This document shows positions 21,360 to 32,953 of a stretch of 64,000 nucleotides of DNA, one piece after another. The position numbers and the translations under genes are program-made. Source of the stretch: Areca catechu. Lineage: Eukaryota; Streptophyta; Magnoliopsida; Arecales; Arecaceae. Numbering within the stretch: the first letter of the stretch is position 1; each line of letters begins with the position of its first letter. A model generated the notes under the pieces. It was not told where the DNA came from and ran no database searches. It saw only the letters and a program-made list of their open reading frames with translations. The stretch lies in contig CM038038.1 of the NCBI GenBank assembly GCA_021397845.1, forward strand, positions 71,098,748-71,162,747, given 5' to 3'.

Positions 21360-23051
21360 CTAGGTTTGACCTTGGGTCGGAGGATGGCATGCAGAGCATG
21401 AAAACTTATCATGGGTGCCTAGTAGGTGCCATAAGGTCTTCCAGAAGTAGGTGGCAAACCTAATAGATTCTGACACGTGATTCACTCTAAAGACTTTGAC
21501 AAAGTATACTTGGATGGTGTAAGAAGCATTGGAAGTCCTAGAGAAAGGGAAGAAATATGAGGTGGAGTCTCGAATTACCTGCTGGCTAAAGGTGGTGACC
21601 TGAAGGTTTGAATGATGATCTATGAATGTCAACTGGTCATCCTTACGAAAGGAAAAGTTTGCTACTCCCAGGAATGGATCAAGAGATGGTTCGGGGAGTA
21701 GCCTAGGACATGTGATTGCAACAGTTAAGGTTTGTTCTCTAAGCAAATAATGATCCACTTTCTCAAGAAATGGATTAGAGAATGATTCATGGAAGGGCCT
21801 ATGGATGATGACCTCAAGACTTGAAATTTGACCTATGGGTGAGGAAAGGTATACTCTATAGAAGGGTAGGTCAGTCATGTGAAGGAAGGGGTCTGGGGTC
21901 ATAAGGAGGACTTCTACAGGACTGGGTGAATCAATCCACTCAAGAAAAGGATGTCCAACTGAGATTACGGGAGAGACCTTAGTGGCTGAGCATGGGACAA
22001 GGTCCAATTGTAAGAGGCTTGATTCAGTCATCCTAAGGAGAGGATCTACCATAGGGTGGGCAAACTTAAACAGTTCAGTGCAAAGATCTTCAATTGGTAC
22101 TTGGGGAATGACTATCATTAGAGGGTACGAACTAATAGCTCGGGCTAATACTATGAGTTCTTCCTAGGGGTATTTGACTAAAGGAACCTGGTTCTCACAA
22201 ATCTCTTGAATTTCTGAACTAGGTCCTACCAGTTGGTTGTTTTCCAAGGTCTCCTCAGGTAAGGAACCAATAGTATCAATGTCACATTCTTCAAGTTCTT
22301 CCCCCTCATATTCATCAACTAGACTCAAGCCAGCATCATATACTTCCTCGATGCCATCTTCAATGGGTTTCGAGTCAGTGGTAATCGGGTCAACTGATTC
22401 TATGCTTGTCATACCTAACGGTTCTTCCTCATTGGTAGGCTTGGGTTCTCCCTCATTAATGTCATCCTTAGGATTCTTACCACTTAGCTGTGCACAAGCC
22501 AGTCCTATGCATGGGCACTGACTAGATTTATGGCCTCTTTCTCCACAAGACAAACATTCTTGAGATATAGGAACCTGGGTCACGCTGGGTTTCAAGCTAG
22601 TAGAGACCTTACTTGGGCATGGGTGTGGATCTAAATGGTTTGATCTAGAAGACTTGGGTTGTTGAGTGACTGGTCTAGAATATTGTAAGGACCTCTCATA
22701 GACACGATCCACACTATAGATATCATGGTTAGGCTTCCTAAGGTTATGCTCGGGATCACGGTATAAGGTCCTCCTAGGCTCCTGGCTTGGATGAGGTTGG
22801 GGCCTATTAAATTTTGGATCAGGGGTCCAATTTTGATGTCTACGTTTCTCAAGTACTTGGACTCGATCCCTAAGCTGGGTAAAATTCTCATGGACTTGTT
22901 CTTTACACTGGGTAACAGTAGCAGTCATATCCTGACTCAATTTATTCATACTTTCAGTAAGAGCTCTAACCATGGCCTCTAAATCAGGTTGGGTTTGACC
23001 AGGTTGGTAGGGTACTCCATTCCGGGTATACATGATGATGCAAGCAAACAC
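21360..23051 (-). pseudogene. B copy 2, ORF1: gag-like N terminus, linker, integrase-core remnant
   Basis: Exactly the same length (1692 bp) as ORF1 of copy 1 and highly similar. One stop, TAG at 22166-22164, where copy 1 has CAG (KYPQEEL). Copy 1 and copy 2 are thus broken at different places, so the ancestral frame was open for 563 codons. The features are as in copy 1: CCHC knuckle CLSCGERGHKSSQC, EYEGEELEE linker and YFWKTLWHLLGT remnant without the catalytic Asp. Confidence 0.78.
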
Positions 23052-23923
23052 ACAGAATGTAACTAGACTAAAGCGACTACTAGCTCACTAGACCTAGAGT
23101 CCCAAACTAGATGCCCAATCAGAGTGGCAAGCTAACCTGTAGTAACTCAGGACTCAGCCAGGCAGGTGTAAGGGGAGTGTTAGGTCCCTGAATGCCAATC
23201 CTAGACACCAATCAGAGATTGGCCAGGTAGGCGGACCAGCACACAAGCCCTTCGGGATGGAATCCCTGAACCACCATTCTAGACACTGAGTACAAAGCAC
23301 ACACAGAGTAACCAGACAAACTGACTCAACACTAGCCTTGACCCGACTTGTTGATGTCCCTAGCCCACTAGGGCAAATTAGGTCTAATCAATTTTTAGAT
23401 TAAAGGCTTAGGTTCGAATGAGTGGGTGGTGGTTTTGGGCTAAGGAGAGGTTATCAACTCCTCCCCTTATCTTAGATGCTCAAATGCCCTTAAGATGAAT
23501 TAAGAGATGAACACTCAAAAATAATTGGATTACAGAACACAAAAATAGAGTTGCAGTAATTTAATTCTTAGAAATCCCACGGAAACCAATGAATCACAGG
23601 AAAATTATTAAAAATAGTTTCAATTATACTGGTTTCAGCAAAATAAAAATCACCAAATTTGGAGTTACCTGCAGTGAGAAATAATTCCTGCAACAGGGCA
23701 ATTACGGGCTGAAAACAGAGCACTTCCCCGTTTACAATTCCTGCTACGAAGTTATAACCCAACGGATCCCCTACACGCCCTAGGAACACCCCGTGGAATG
23801 GGAAGAGGAGGTTTGCACCTTGCTTCGTTCCTAGGACCGGACGTCCTGGGGAGTCTACTTCGAGCAGACAAAGTAAAAAGAGAGAGACTCAAACAAGCAA
23901 TCAAAACAGAAACCCTAGACAGG
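23052..23923 (-). other. B copy 2 5' leader
   Basis: Non-coding and nearly identical to the copy 1 leader. The hairpin CCAATC-AGA-GATTGG is at 23208-23222. Confidence 0.6.
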
Positions 23924-23935
23924 GCTCTGATACCA
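23924..23935 (-). promoter_or_regulatory. Primer binding site, B copy 2
   Basis: Minus strand TGGTATCAGAGC, complementary to initiator-Met tRNA, next to LTR 3. Confidence 0.9.
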
Positions 23936-23939
23936 AAAT

Positions 23940-25677
23940 TGATGCAGAACAAAAAGATGATGCGATGCGGAAGTAAATTAAAATTAATGTATTTTTTTTT
24001 TTATTTATTTATTTTCAGAAGTCGGCTTTGACTTAAAGGAAAGATAAACTAATGCTGAAAGAAACTAAGAAATGACAGAAAGCATAATTAAAAGGAGTGG
24101 ATTATCAGAGTAACTCAGAAGTAGGATCGCTGGGGATTGAGAAACCCCAGACCTAGGGTTTACTCCTCTTTCAAGAAATAGATGAAGAGAGAAGAGAAGG
24201 TTTTATACCTGACTGTGATATCTCTCGTTGCTTCAATTGAAGGACACTCTCGAACAGATTGTAGGATCCTTGGAGATGAGGTATCTTCGCAATGGATCCT
24301 CGGATTGTAGTCCTATGGCAAGGTTGGCCTTCTTCTCGAACTCAGGATCTGGAAGAAGAAGAACAAAAAAAAAAAAAGAACCAGAAACTCAATGAAAGAC
24401 ACTGACCTGAGGACTTAATGAAGATTGTTGGATGTAGAAGTTCCGGAGATCTTAATACTGATCTGACTCTTCTTTGAACTTGCTCTGTAGTTGAAACAGT
24501 TGATCTGAACCTGGATGCTGGTGGCCGGCCTCTATGTGGAAGAGAGGGGCCGTGGGATGTAGATGAAAAATTAGGGTTTGGTGGTGGTGGAGTAGAGATG
24601 GGTGGACTAAGCTAGGGGTTTGGGGTTGGAGATCTCACACCTCCTCAAGGTTCCTAGGGAACCCGGATTTACTCCCTCACGGAGCTCAACACTTGAATAC
24701 AAGTGCGGAAGAGAGAAACACAAAGTTGCTCACAAAGAAATTGATTTCATTCATCTGATCTTTTTCAAACTTACATGGGGGTTTAATTTATAGGCCATTA
24801 CAAGAGAGTAGGGTTTTACATCTTCCCATGTGGGACTAAAGGAGGGGATCTTCAAATTAGGATATCAATCCCTACTCATATGGCCGACCAATTAATTCCA
24901 AAGTTGATTGAAGCTTCAAAAAGGAAAGTGGGTGGCGCCTCCTTGTCTTGACCTCCAAGAAAATATTTTTTTTCCTTCTATGCTTGGCCTTATCTGGAAG
25001 TGTTTGGGCGCCTCTTAACCTTGCCCTCCAAGAAAAAATTTGTTGCCTTTTATATCTGGCTTTAGTTGGAATGATTAGGGCGCCTCCTAACCTTGCTTTT
25101 CAAGAGAAATCTCCTTCCTTTCATGGCTCAACCCTTTTTGGATACCTCCTTTTCTTTCTCCCCAAGTTATGGCTCCTTCTAACTTTGTTTTGAGTATTTC
25201 TGGCAGGTAATGGGCGCCTCTTTGAATTTCTCTCCAAGAGAATTTCTTCCCTTTCATAGTTTGGTTCTTTTGGGAAGTCTTGGGCCGCCCGCTTGATTTG
25301 TGGACCCCTGGTGGATTTCTCCTCAATTGGCGCATGAAAGAGGGGAGCTGCTATCTGTGGTGTGGGGACCAAAGCCTGCTGGATGGAGATGTGGCGCCCC
25401 CTGGACTCAGGTGTATGGCTGGGAGTGTGGCTGGGAGTGTGGTGCCCACTTGCTTGGCCTTGGGAGAAAATGTAACACCCCCAGGTTGAAGCCCTAGTCC
25501 ACTACTGAGTCAACATGACTCAACAAAATAAAAATGCAGGTAATACAGACTCAAACTAAAATTGAGTTGATCAAGTCAACCCTTATTACAAGCCAAAAAC
25601 CCTAATTCTTCGGGCAAGGTTAATCAGAGATCCAGATGAAGCTCTGAAGTCTTCTTCTGAGTCTGGTGCCCGCACTA
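23940..25677 (-). repeat. B LTR 3 (right, 5' end of array)
   Basis: 1738 bp. The right flank GTCCC (25678-25682) matches the left flank of LTR 1. It carries the same TATA box and internal GGGCGCCTC repeats. Confidence 0.93.
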
Positions 25678-25793
25678 GTCCCGATGGAGTAGTTGAGACC
25701 CTTCCCCTTGGAGACTATCACATCACCAAACTTGACGGTGTCCAGTTCGTGCGAACCCGGAATGATAAAAGTCTAAGGACACACTGCCAATAA
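25678..25793 (+). pseudogene. pol: TatY pol tail, right piece after insertion B
   Basis: The frame reads DGVVETLPLGDYHITKLDGV then QFVRTRNDKSLR and stops at TAA 25791-25793. It matches the end of Tat pol (GPYRVVETL..., RTWNASNLR). Joined to the left piece across the GTCCC duplication it gives WEGPDGVVETL, which shows that B inserted into this tail. Confidence 0.75.
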
Positions 25794-25879
25794 TGTAAGG
25801 CTCCCTCTTTTCAATAAAAGATTCCTTTTCATGCAACATTGTCTTTGCCTTATAGGAAAATCATCGCCTGATCCCAGGC

Positions 25880-27780
25880 CTAGCGATCAAAGCTAGGAAA
25901 CTTCTGAAGCCCCGCATCTGCTATTGAGCCCACGAACCAGGGATGCTAACCGGAAAGCCCTAGGGGTCCCACCATCTATCGCCTAACTCTCAGTTTAGCT
26001 CTTGCCATGCTCACAATCTGGAGATGTCCACGATGACTAAATGAAGTCCCGCCATCTACCTTGAGGCTCATAGTTTGACAACTACTATGCTAATAGTTCA
26101 AAGATATTTGCAGAGACTCCAATAGGCCCCTGCCGTCTACCGCTTGACTCTCGGTTCAACTCGTACCATGCTCAAAGTCTGGAGATGTCCGCGATAACTG
26201 AACGATGCCCCACCATCTACCGTGAGGCTCACAGCTTGGCATCTATTATGCTAACAGTCCAGAGACATCTGTGGGGAATCTCGACGATCTTGTTGTCCAT
26301 TACTAGACTTACTATTTGGCATCCATGCCACTTCAAGCTAAGAGCCACAGTGCCCCGCACCAAAGTCGGGAGCCACAGCAGCATGCACCAAAGCTGGGAG
26401 CCACAGTGCCCCGCACCAAAGCCGGGAAACTCCTGAAGCCTTGCACTAAAGCTGGGAACCTCCGATGCCCCGCACCAAAGCCGGGAAACTTCTGAAGCCC
26501 CACACCAAAGCCGAGAGCCACAACATCCCGCACTAAAGCTGGGAAACTCCTGAAGCCCTACATTAAAGCCGGGAAACTCCTGAAGCCCTACACTAAAGTT
26601 GGGAACCTTTGACACCCCTCACTAAAGCCGAGAAACTCCTGAAGCACCGCACCAAAGCCAAGAGCGACAGTGCCCCACACTAAAGCCAAGAGTTGCAGTG
26701 CCCTGCACTAAAGCCGGGAACCTTCGATGCCCCACACCAAAGCTGGAAAACTCCTGAAGACCCGCACCAAAGCCGGGAGCCACAGCACCCCGCACTTAAG
26801 CCAAGAGCCACAGCACCCCTCACCACAGTCGGGAAACTCTTGAAGCCCTGCACCTATCACCATGCTCACAATCCGAAGATGTCAGCGGGGCACCCTAGAA
26901 GTTCTGCCATCTGTCGCCTGACTCATAGCTCGACATCTCAAGCAAGGAAACTTCTGAAGCCCAGCACCTGCTACCATCCTCAGAGTTTGAAGATGTCAAC
27001 GGGACACCCCAAAAGCTCCATCATTTGTCGCCTGACTCATGGCATGGCACCTCAAGCCGGGAAACTCTTGAAGCCCCACACCTGCTGTCATCCTCATAGT
27101 TCGGAGATGTCAGTAGGACACCCCAGAATTTTCACCATCTATCACCTGACTCACAGCTTAGCACCTCAAGTCAAGAAACTCCTAAAGCCCCACACCTGCT
27201 ACCATCCTCACAATCCGGATATGTTAGCAGGATGCCCTAGAAGTTTCACCATCTGCAGCTTAACTCAGCTCGGCATCTCAAGCCAGGAAACTCCTGAAGC
27301 CCCACACCAACTACCGTCCTCACAGTCCAGAGATGTCAGTGAGATACCCCAAAAGTTTCGCCATCTATCACCTGACTCAAAGCTCGACACCTCAAGTCGG
27401 GAAACTTCTGAAGCCCCACACCTGCTACTGTCCTTATAGTTCAGAGATGTCAGTAGGATGCCTTAGAAGTTTTGCCATCTACCACTTGACTCATAGCTTG
27501 GCACCTTAAGCCAGGAAACTCCTGAAGCCCTGTACCTGCTACTGCCCTCACAGTCCGGAGATGTCAGCGGGATGCTCCAGAAGTTTCACCATCTGCCACC
27601 TGACTCACAACTTGGCACCTTAAACCGGGAAACTCTTGAAGCCCCGCACCTATTACCATCATCATAGCCCGGAGATGTTAGCGAGATGCTCCAACTCCAG
27701 AAGTTTCGCCATCTATCGTTTGACTCATAGCTCGACACCTTAAGCCAGGAAACTACTGAAGCCCCATAGCCAATCCACTG
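25880..27780 (+). repeat. Two-type tandem arrays in the TatY 3' region
   Basis: A unit of about 114 bp (landmark GGAAACTC.TGAAGCCC near 26832, 26946, 27060, 27174 and on to about 27745) is repeated about eight times from 26830, with diverged copies also at about 25985-26330. Between them (about 26339-26850) the GGAAACTC.TGAAGCCC.CAC.AAAGC core alone is repeated about 17 times with a period of 28-30 bp. The short array looks like local amplification of part of the longer unit. Confidence 0.8.
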
Positions 27781-28131
27781 GACCTCCAGTCTAGAGATGG
27801 CAAAGTAGGGCACTCCTGAAGGCCCACACTCCATAGGCCAGACTCAGAGCTAGCGAAGACAATTTTGAGATCCCTCCAGTCAAGCTCCCTAACTCGACGA
27901 TCTCCCGGGGCTACTCAAGCCCCCCTTCAAGCCATCCGCCAGCTCTTGGCTCAACTAGAGAATTCCCAAGACAAGCAACTACCAAAGAGGTTCAAAGTAA
28001 CCATGAAAATAAAAACTCAGTGAAGCAAAAAAGACTCATTGATGTTGTATGAAAAAGTTACATCATCAACGGACCCCCGACAGGCCAGATGGTCTAGAAC
28101 AAAAAGGAAGATTCGGGAAACAAATCGAAGC

Positions 28132-28365
28132 CTATCCCTCTGCAGGCTCCTTTCCAGGATGACGAGTAGGCGCGTTGACACCATCTTGGGCCTTTGTAGC
28201 TTCCCTTGGCGAGACTTCCTCAGCGGCAGGAGTAGGCTCCACCTCAGCCATGGCAGTAGGAGTCCCATCTCCCCCTGAGCTTCCACCAAGGCTGCCCGAG
28301 ACCACGACCTCGTCCAGATTCAGCTTTGGGAAGAGCAAGCCACCAAAGATCTGCAGACCCCGAAT
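28132..28365 (-). pseudogene. TatY antisense gene, C-terminal piece
   Basis: Homologous to the end of the TatX antisense protein: LLFPKLNLDEVVVSG against AFFPELDLSGVVLGG, then an Ala/Pro/Glu-rich tail. Insertion C (LTR from 28366) cuts it, and the next piece upstream is at 34708. Confidence 0.65.
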
Positions 28366-30117
28366 TGATGTGGAATAGGGGGGGCGTAGGGATGCTAGGA
28401 TGGATGCTTATGATGCAAGGAATTTTTTTTTTTTTTATAGTTGAAGAGTTTTATATGTTTCTTAGGGTTTTGATTCCCGATCACAAGCAAAGGCAAGAAA
28501 TAAGAAAGATGAGTAACAAAAACTTATGCTAGCAGTTTAAAGCCCTAAAAGTGAGAACGAGAACAGGACCCCAGGATTAAGAAACCCCGGTAGGACTAGC
28601 TCGAAATACAATACCTACTTAGGAGATAGAGAGAGCAAACCTCACACGTCTGAAGTGCCCAGTACAGAGATCGCTCAACTCGGTGGATGCGGCCTGGATG
28701 CCTGAGTAGTCGAACCCGTGGAAGCACTGGCTTTCGGTCGGAAGGTCACGATGGCAAAGCCGACTGTCTCCGGTGCCTGAGATACCAGGGAGGACATGTA
28801 GGCAAACACAATAAGGATCAGCGAGATGGGGAGATGCACAGAAAGGAACTGAGATGGGGTTGAGAAGGGGCTTTGAGCCCGGTGTCCGGCTGGATTCCGA
28901 AGTCGAAGATGGAAACTTAGGGCCTCGCACCCCGTGACATCCCGAAGGACGAAGGATTGTGGCCTCACACCACGCGATGTCTAGGAGGATGAAGGATTCG
29001 CGACGCCCTAGGATGACGGACAGGTGGCCTCACACCACTCGACATCCCTGGGGACAAAGGCAATTTCACTCAACCTAGTCTAAGAGACAAGGGTTGGAAG
29101 ATGGAATACTCAAACTCTTTTTTTCATTTATCATTCAATCGCTTTACAAAGGAGGGATTGGGTCCTTTAAATAGGAATCCAAGGCCTATTTGAATTCAAA
29201 ATAATTCAAAACCCTTGAACCCAAATTACAACCCCAAAAAGTTGGCACCCACATGGATGTGGCAAGATCTTCATGGCCGACCAAAAGGGAAGAGGAGATT
29301 GGCGTGGCATGTGGGAGGGCTTGGAGAGGGGGATTGGCCTTTAGACTTCCTTCTTTGCATGCTCACTTTGGGAAGAAAACATGGAGCAAGGCTTGCTTCA
29401 AGGGATGTGTCTCCTTTTGATTTCTTCCACGCCTATATGGAGTGAGTCATGGCCGACCAAGGAGGGAGCTTTTGGGCGTTGCAAATTTGATGGCTTGGAA
29501 TGGGGAATGTGCTCCTTGACCTTCCTCTCTTGTGTGACTACTTTGGGAAGAAGGCTTGGAAAATGGCTTGCTTTGTGGCTTGGTCTCTTCAAGAATCTTC
29601 AACGCCCCATTTATTGATGGATCATGGCGTGATGTGGGGGAGGGAAGAGGGGGATGATATCTCCTCCTTCCAAGGTCGCCTAAGAGAAAAAGGCATGGAG
29701 AGGGCGTGTGGAATGCATAAGGGCGCCTCCTTGTTTCCTTCCTTGGATGCCCAAGTGGCAATTGATGTGGCGCCACATAGGTGGCAGAGGTGGCACCTGT
29801 GTTAGCATCTTTCCAAGTGAAAGAGGTGGGTTGGCCCACAAGGAACTTGACTTGGTCTTGAAAGCCAGGTTGACTTCAATTGGGCTTCGGCCCAATCCAA
29901 AGTCAGACTCGAACCAAAAATAAATACAAGACCCATGACCTAAACTTGACCCGAATTGGTCAAGGTACAAGACTAAACAAACTTAGACTAGGTACATGAC
30001 TAAAATTATAAAATTACATTGGCTCATAGCCTTATTACAGGACTCACAGAAGTGGAACCCTAATTTGAGATCCACAGACGGTTGAGGAGCCTCTATCGGA
30101 TCCTGGTGCCCACACCA
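28366..30117 (-). repeat. C left LTR (3')
   Basis: 1752 bp. On the minus strand it starts TGGTGTGGGCACCAGG and ends ATTCCACATCA. It is close to the right LTR, with scattered substitutions. It contains a T-run at about 28425-28438. Confidence 0.93.
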
Positions 30118-30659
30118 GTTCTCCCAGGGTGGGAGGAACTCGACCCTGTCGAGTAAGTGTTAGTTTGGCTTTGGTACCTCTCCAGGATGTCGGGGTCGAT
30201 GCGCTGCAAGTCCTCCCGTGTGATCCACGAGTCATCAGATTTGGGTCGGCCTTGCCATCGGACCAAGTAACATTGATAGCCCTTGCCCCGGGTAGTGATG
30301 GCTTGGTCATCCAGGACACGCTCGATCCGCTCTCCTCGCTCAGGTATATTTGGAGGTGGACACTCAGGTTCAGGTTCACTCTCAAAAGGGAGGTCAGGCC
30401 CAAACGGCTCACTGGGTATGTTTGCGGGTTCTCTATACTCGACTAAGTCAGAGATATTGAATGTCGAGCTAATTCCATAATCTGGAGGTAATTCTAGCAT
30501 ATAGGCATTAGGGCCCATTCTCCTAATTACTTTAAAGGGACCCGCCCCACGAGCATGAAGCTTCTTAATGGTTCCCGGTGGAAACTGTTCAGGTCGGAGC
30601 CTAATCATTACAAAATCCCTTATTTCAAACTCTTTGGCTCGCTTTCGGGAATCAGCCAA
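30093..30659 (-). CDS. C ORF2: integrase C terminus and chromodomain
   Basis: An uninterrupted frame of 188 residues. It starts at the ADSRKRAKEF block (compare ADSQRRVKTF in B), has GPFKVIRRMGPNAYMLELP, and ends with an intact chromodomain (QCYLVRWQG, SDDSWITREDLQ). The integrase region before ADS is gone. The frame runs into the LTR, where it stops about 25 bp inside. Chromodomains bind modified histones in many chromoviruses. The start codon is uncertain. Confidence 0.75.
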   Translation of the reverse strand: MADSRKRAKEFEIRDFVMIRLRPEQFPPGTIKKLHARGAGPFKVIRRMGPNAYMLELPPDYGISSTFNISDLVEYREPANIPSEPFGPDLPFESEPEPECPPPNIPERGERIERVLDDQAITTRGKGYQCYLVRWQGRPKSDDSWITREDLQRIDPDILERYQSQTNTYSTGSSSSHPGRTGVGTRIR

Positions 30660-30768
30660 AGTATTTTAAAAATTGTATTTAATGCATAATCCTAATATGA
30701 TGCAAAATGCAGACTCAACTATGTAATCTTATTGAGAAAAAAATTTAATAGACTCCTAGGGTCTAAAC

Positions 30769-32091
30769 CTAACAGACTTTTGACTCTCTAGGTTTGACCT
30801 TAGTCTGGTATGCACAAGAAAAATTATTAAGGATCCCTAGCAAATGCCATAAAGTATGCCAGAAGTAGAGGGCAAAAGGGATGGGCTCTAAGGAGTCATG
30901 CATTCTGGTAATCTCAATAAAAAGTAACCCCATGGCTCTAGAAATGTGAGAGGGTTCAGGGAAGGGTAGGAAATAGGAATCGGAGTCTTGGGGTGGCTTA
31001 TGGAAAATATAAAATAGACCTTGGTTATTCAGGATGACCTTAAAATTTGGGCATCGTTCTATAGGTGTCATATGGTCCACTTGTTCCGGTAGATCTTGGG
31101 ATTTGCTAGGGTCAATCCCACAGTGAGGAAGGTCTGTTAAAGAGGATCCTGGGACCATGTCTATAGTATGATGGATGTCTCTCAGGGGTGGAAGTTGATC
31201 AGGTAACTCATCGGAAACTTCATCCTCAATTTCTTTCCGAGCTTCAACCATCTCTTGAGAATGTTCCTTTTGGATCGGTTCATTAAGGGTTGGTTCCTGA
31301 ACTCCTGTGGAAAAGACTGGTGAATCCTCATGTTTATTTACTAGATGTGATCCTGGCTCGGTCATTTCCTCTTCAAATTTTGTAGTGGGTTCAGGATCAT
31401 TTTCCTTGGATTCCTCAATGATTTCACCCTCGAGCCCATCTTCTACTAAACTTGACTCATAGATGCTTTCTTTCAATTCTTTAATCGGCTCAGGAGTTTC
31501 TTTCCCTAGATTTTCAATGGGTTCAACCTTCAAGTCTTCCTCAGGTTCAACAATGGATTCGGGTTCAGTTTCAGTCGGTTCATCCATAAGTAGGGTAGGG
31601 GCGGTGCACTGACTAGCAAAATGCTCAGGTTTATGGCACCTATAGCTGTTACCTTGGGGATCGGGGCTCCTCTGGACTTCAATAGCCTCACCCTTGTCCT
31701 CTCTACTATATTGGGGTCGATTCAGACTGGGAAGACTAGGACTGGGTCGGGCTAGGCTTGGTCAACTGGGGTCAGATTGGTTCGGGCTTGGTCGACTTGG
31801 GTAATCATGGCTATAACCTTGGGTGGATCTGGGGATACGGCTCTGGTTTCTAAAGGGCTCAGGTCTTCTATAGGCGGGAGCTCTCTGGAAACGATCACGG
31901 AGCCTAGCGGCTTCCTCTATGGGTCCTAGTATGGCCTCTATTTGATCAACTCTATTAGTCAACTGGTTGCTTAAATGAGTCATGGATTGAGTTAGGGCTC
32001 CAATGTCAGCTCGAAGTTGGTCCATGGCTTCGGTAGGGGGTGGAGAAGGTGGGTGAAAAGAGGTTCCTGATCTAGTGCACATGTAACACAC
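30769..32091 (-). pseudogene. C ORF1: gag-like start, RT remnant, integrase-core remnant
   Basis: A 440-codon frame broken by TGA at 31764-31762. The start TRSGTSFHPPSPPPTEAMDQ is the same kind as in B and E. A knuckle remnant (YRCHKPEHFASQC) has lost its first Cys. An acidic, Glu-rich linker follows, then a short RT N-terminal piece (LPDQLPPLRDIHHTIDMVPG). The last 80 residues (QGLF, SDSYFLPFPE, EITRMH, YFWHTLWHLLG) match E and, more weakly, the integrase core of D. The second catalytic Asp (SDRD) is missing. This copy shows best that ORF1 descends from a deleted gag-pol. Confidence 0.75.
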
Positions 32092-32937
32092 ACATAGAAC
32101 GGTGCTACGGTTTGCTAGACCTAGGAGATCTCACCAAATGTGAGGTCAAGAAGATGAACCTGGAAGTAGTAACTTGGCACCTGGCCAGGTAAGTGTAAGG
32201 TTAGTGGAGGTTCCTCTTTACTTACCTAGACACCAATTAGAAATTGGCAAGGTAAGCGAACCAACCCACTTCCCTTCGGGATCTAGTCCCTGAACCACTT
32301 TCCTAGACACCAGCTACTCAAGCACACACCAACAAGTAATCTAGCTTGGCTCGGCACTTGGGTCGACCCGACTTCGTGGATGTCCCTAGCTCACTGGAGC
32401 AGATTAATCATCTAATCAATTTTAGTTAATGGCTAGGGTTCGATATATCAGGTGGTGGTTTGTGGGCTAGGGACAGGTAATGAAATCCTGACCCTATGTT
32501 AATTTGACGCCCTTAAGATAAGTTGTGGAGAATGATGCACAAAAATGACTAATGGAATGACTTAAAATTTTTTCTTGTTTTTTTTTTTTTTTTTTTTGTG
32601 TCTTTCAGATGTGTGAATGCTAAACAAAATGCAGGAATTAAAATGTGCCCCTAAATGCAAGAAATAAACTAGATGGATGAATGAAGCAAGAAATGAGATG
32701 ATTGCTGAAATTTCAGACCTGAGATTTTCTCAGGTAGTATTTTGGCTTGTAGAAATTCTACAAACTGAAATAATATCTGAGAAAATAAATAAAAATACTT
32801 TGAAATTAATGCGATCTAACAAAATAAAAATCATAAAATTTGGATATCTCTATAGGGAGAAAAAAATCCAATGATCAGACCATATACGGACTGACCAGAA
32901 TGTAGAAAATGAAATAAAATGCACTAGTCCTAGCCTT
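32092..32937 (-). other. C 5' leader
   Basis: Non-coding, with the shared leader blocks. The hairpin is CCAATT-AGA-AATTGG (32233-32247): compared with B one pair changed from C-G to T-A on both sides. A run of T lies at about 32578-32597. Confidence 0.6.
32233..32247 (-). other. Leader hairpin, C
   Basis: CCAATT-AGA-AATTGG. The closing pair at the loop differs from B, D and E, but the stem is intact, which is a compensatory change. Confidence 0.65.
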
Positions 32938-32949
32938 GCTCTGATACCA
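32938..32949 (-). promoter_or_regulatory. Primer binding site, C
   Basis: Minus strand TGGTATCAGAGC, complementary to initiator-Met tRNA, four bases from the right LTR. Confidence 0.9.
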
Positions 32950-32953
32950 AGAT

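Larger units (their letters stand above)
13455..25677 (-). mobile_element. B: chromovirus array with three LTRs and two internal regions
   Basis: LTR (13455-15191), internal (15192-18696), LTR (18697-20433), internal (20434-23939), LTR (23940-25677). The whole block is flanked by one target duplication, GTCCC (13450-13454 and 25678-25682), and neither inner junction shows a separate duplication. Both internal regions are non-autonomous: ORF1 and ORF2 only, with no protease or RT. The array is therefore a unit with a shared middle LTR, most simply from unequal LTR recombination. Orientation is minus, given by the ORFs and the primer sites. Confidence 0.92.

Noticed and set aside
28619..29970. 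ORFs repeated at 28619-29970 and 33206-34560
   Set aside because: They lie entirely in the two C LTRs and show no known domain; duplicated because the LTRs are duplicated.
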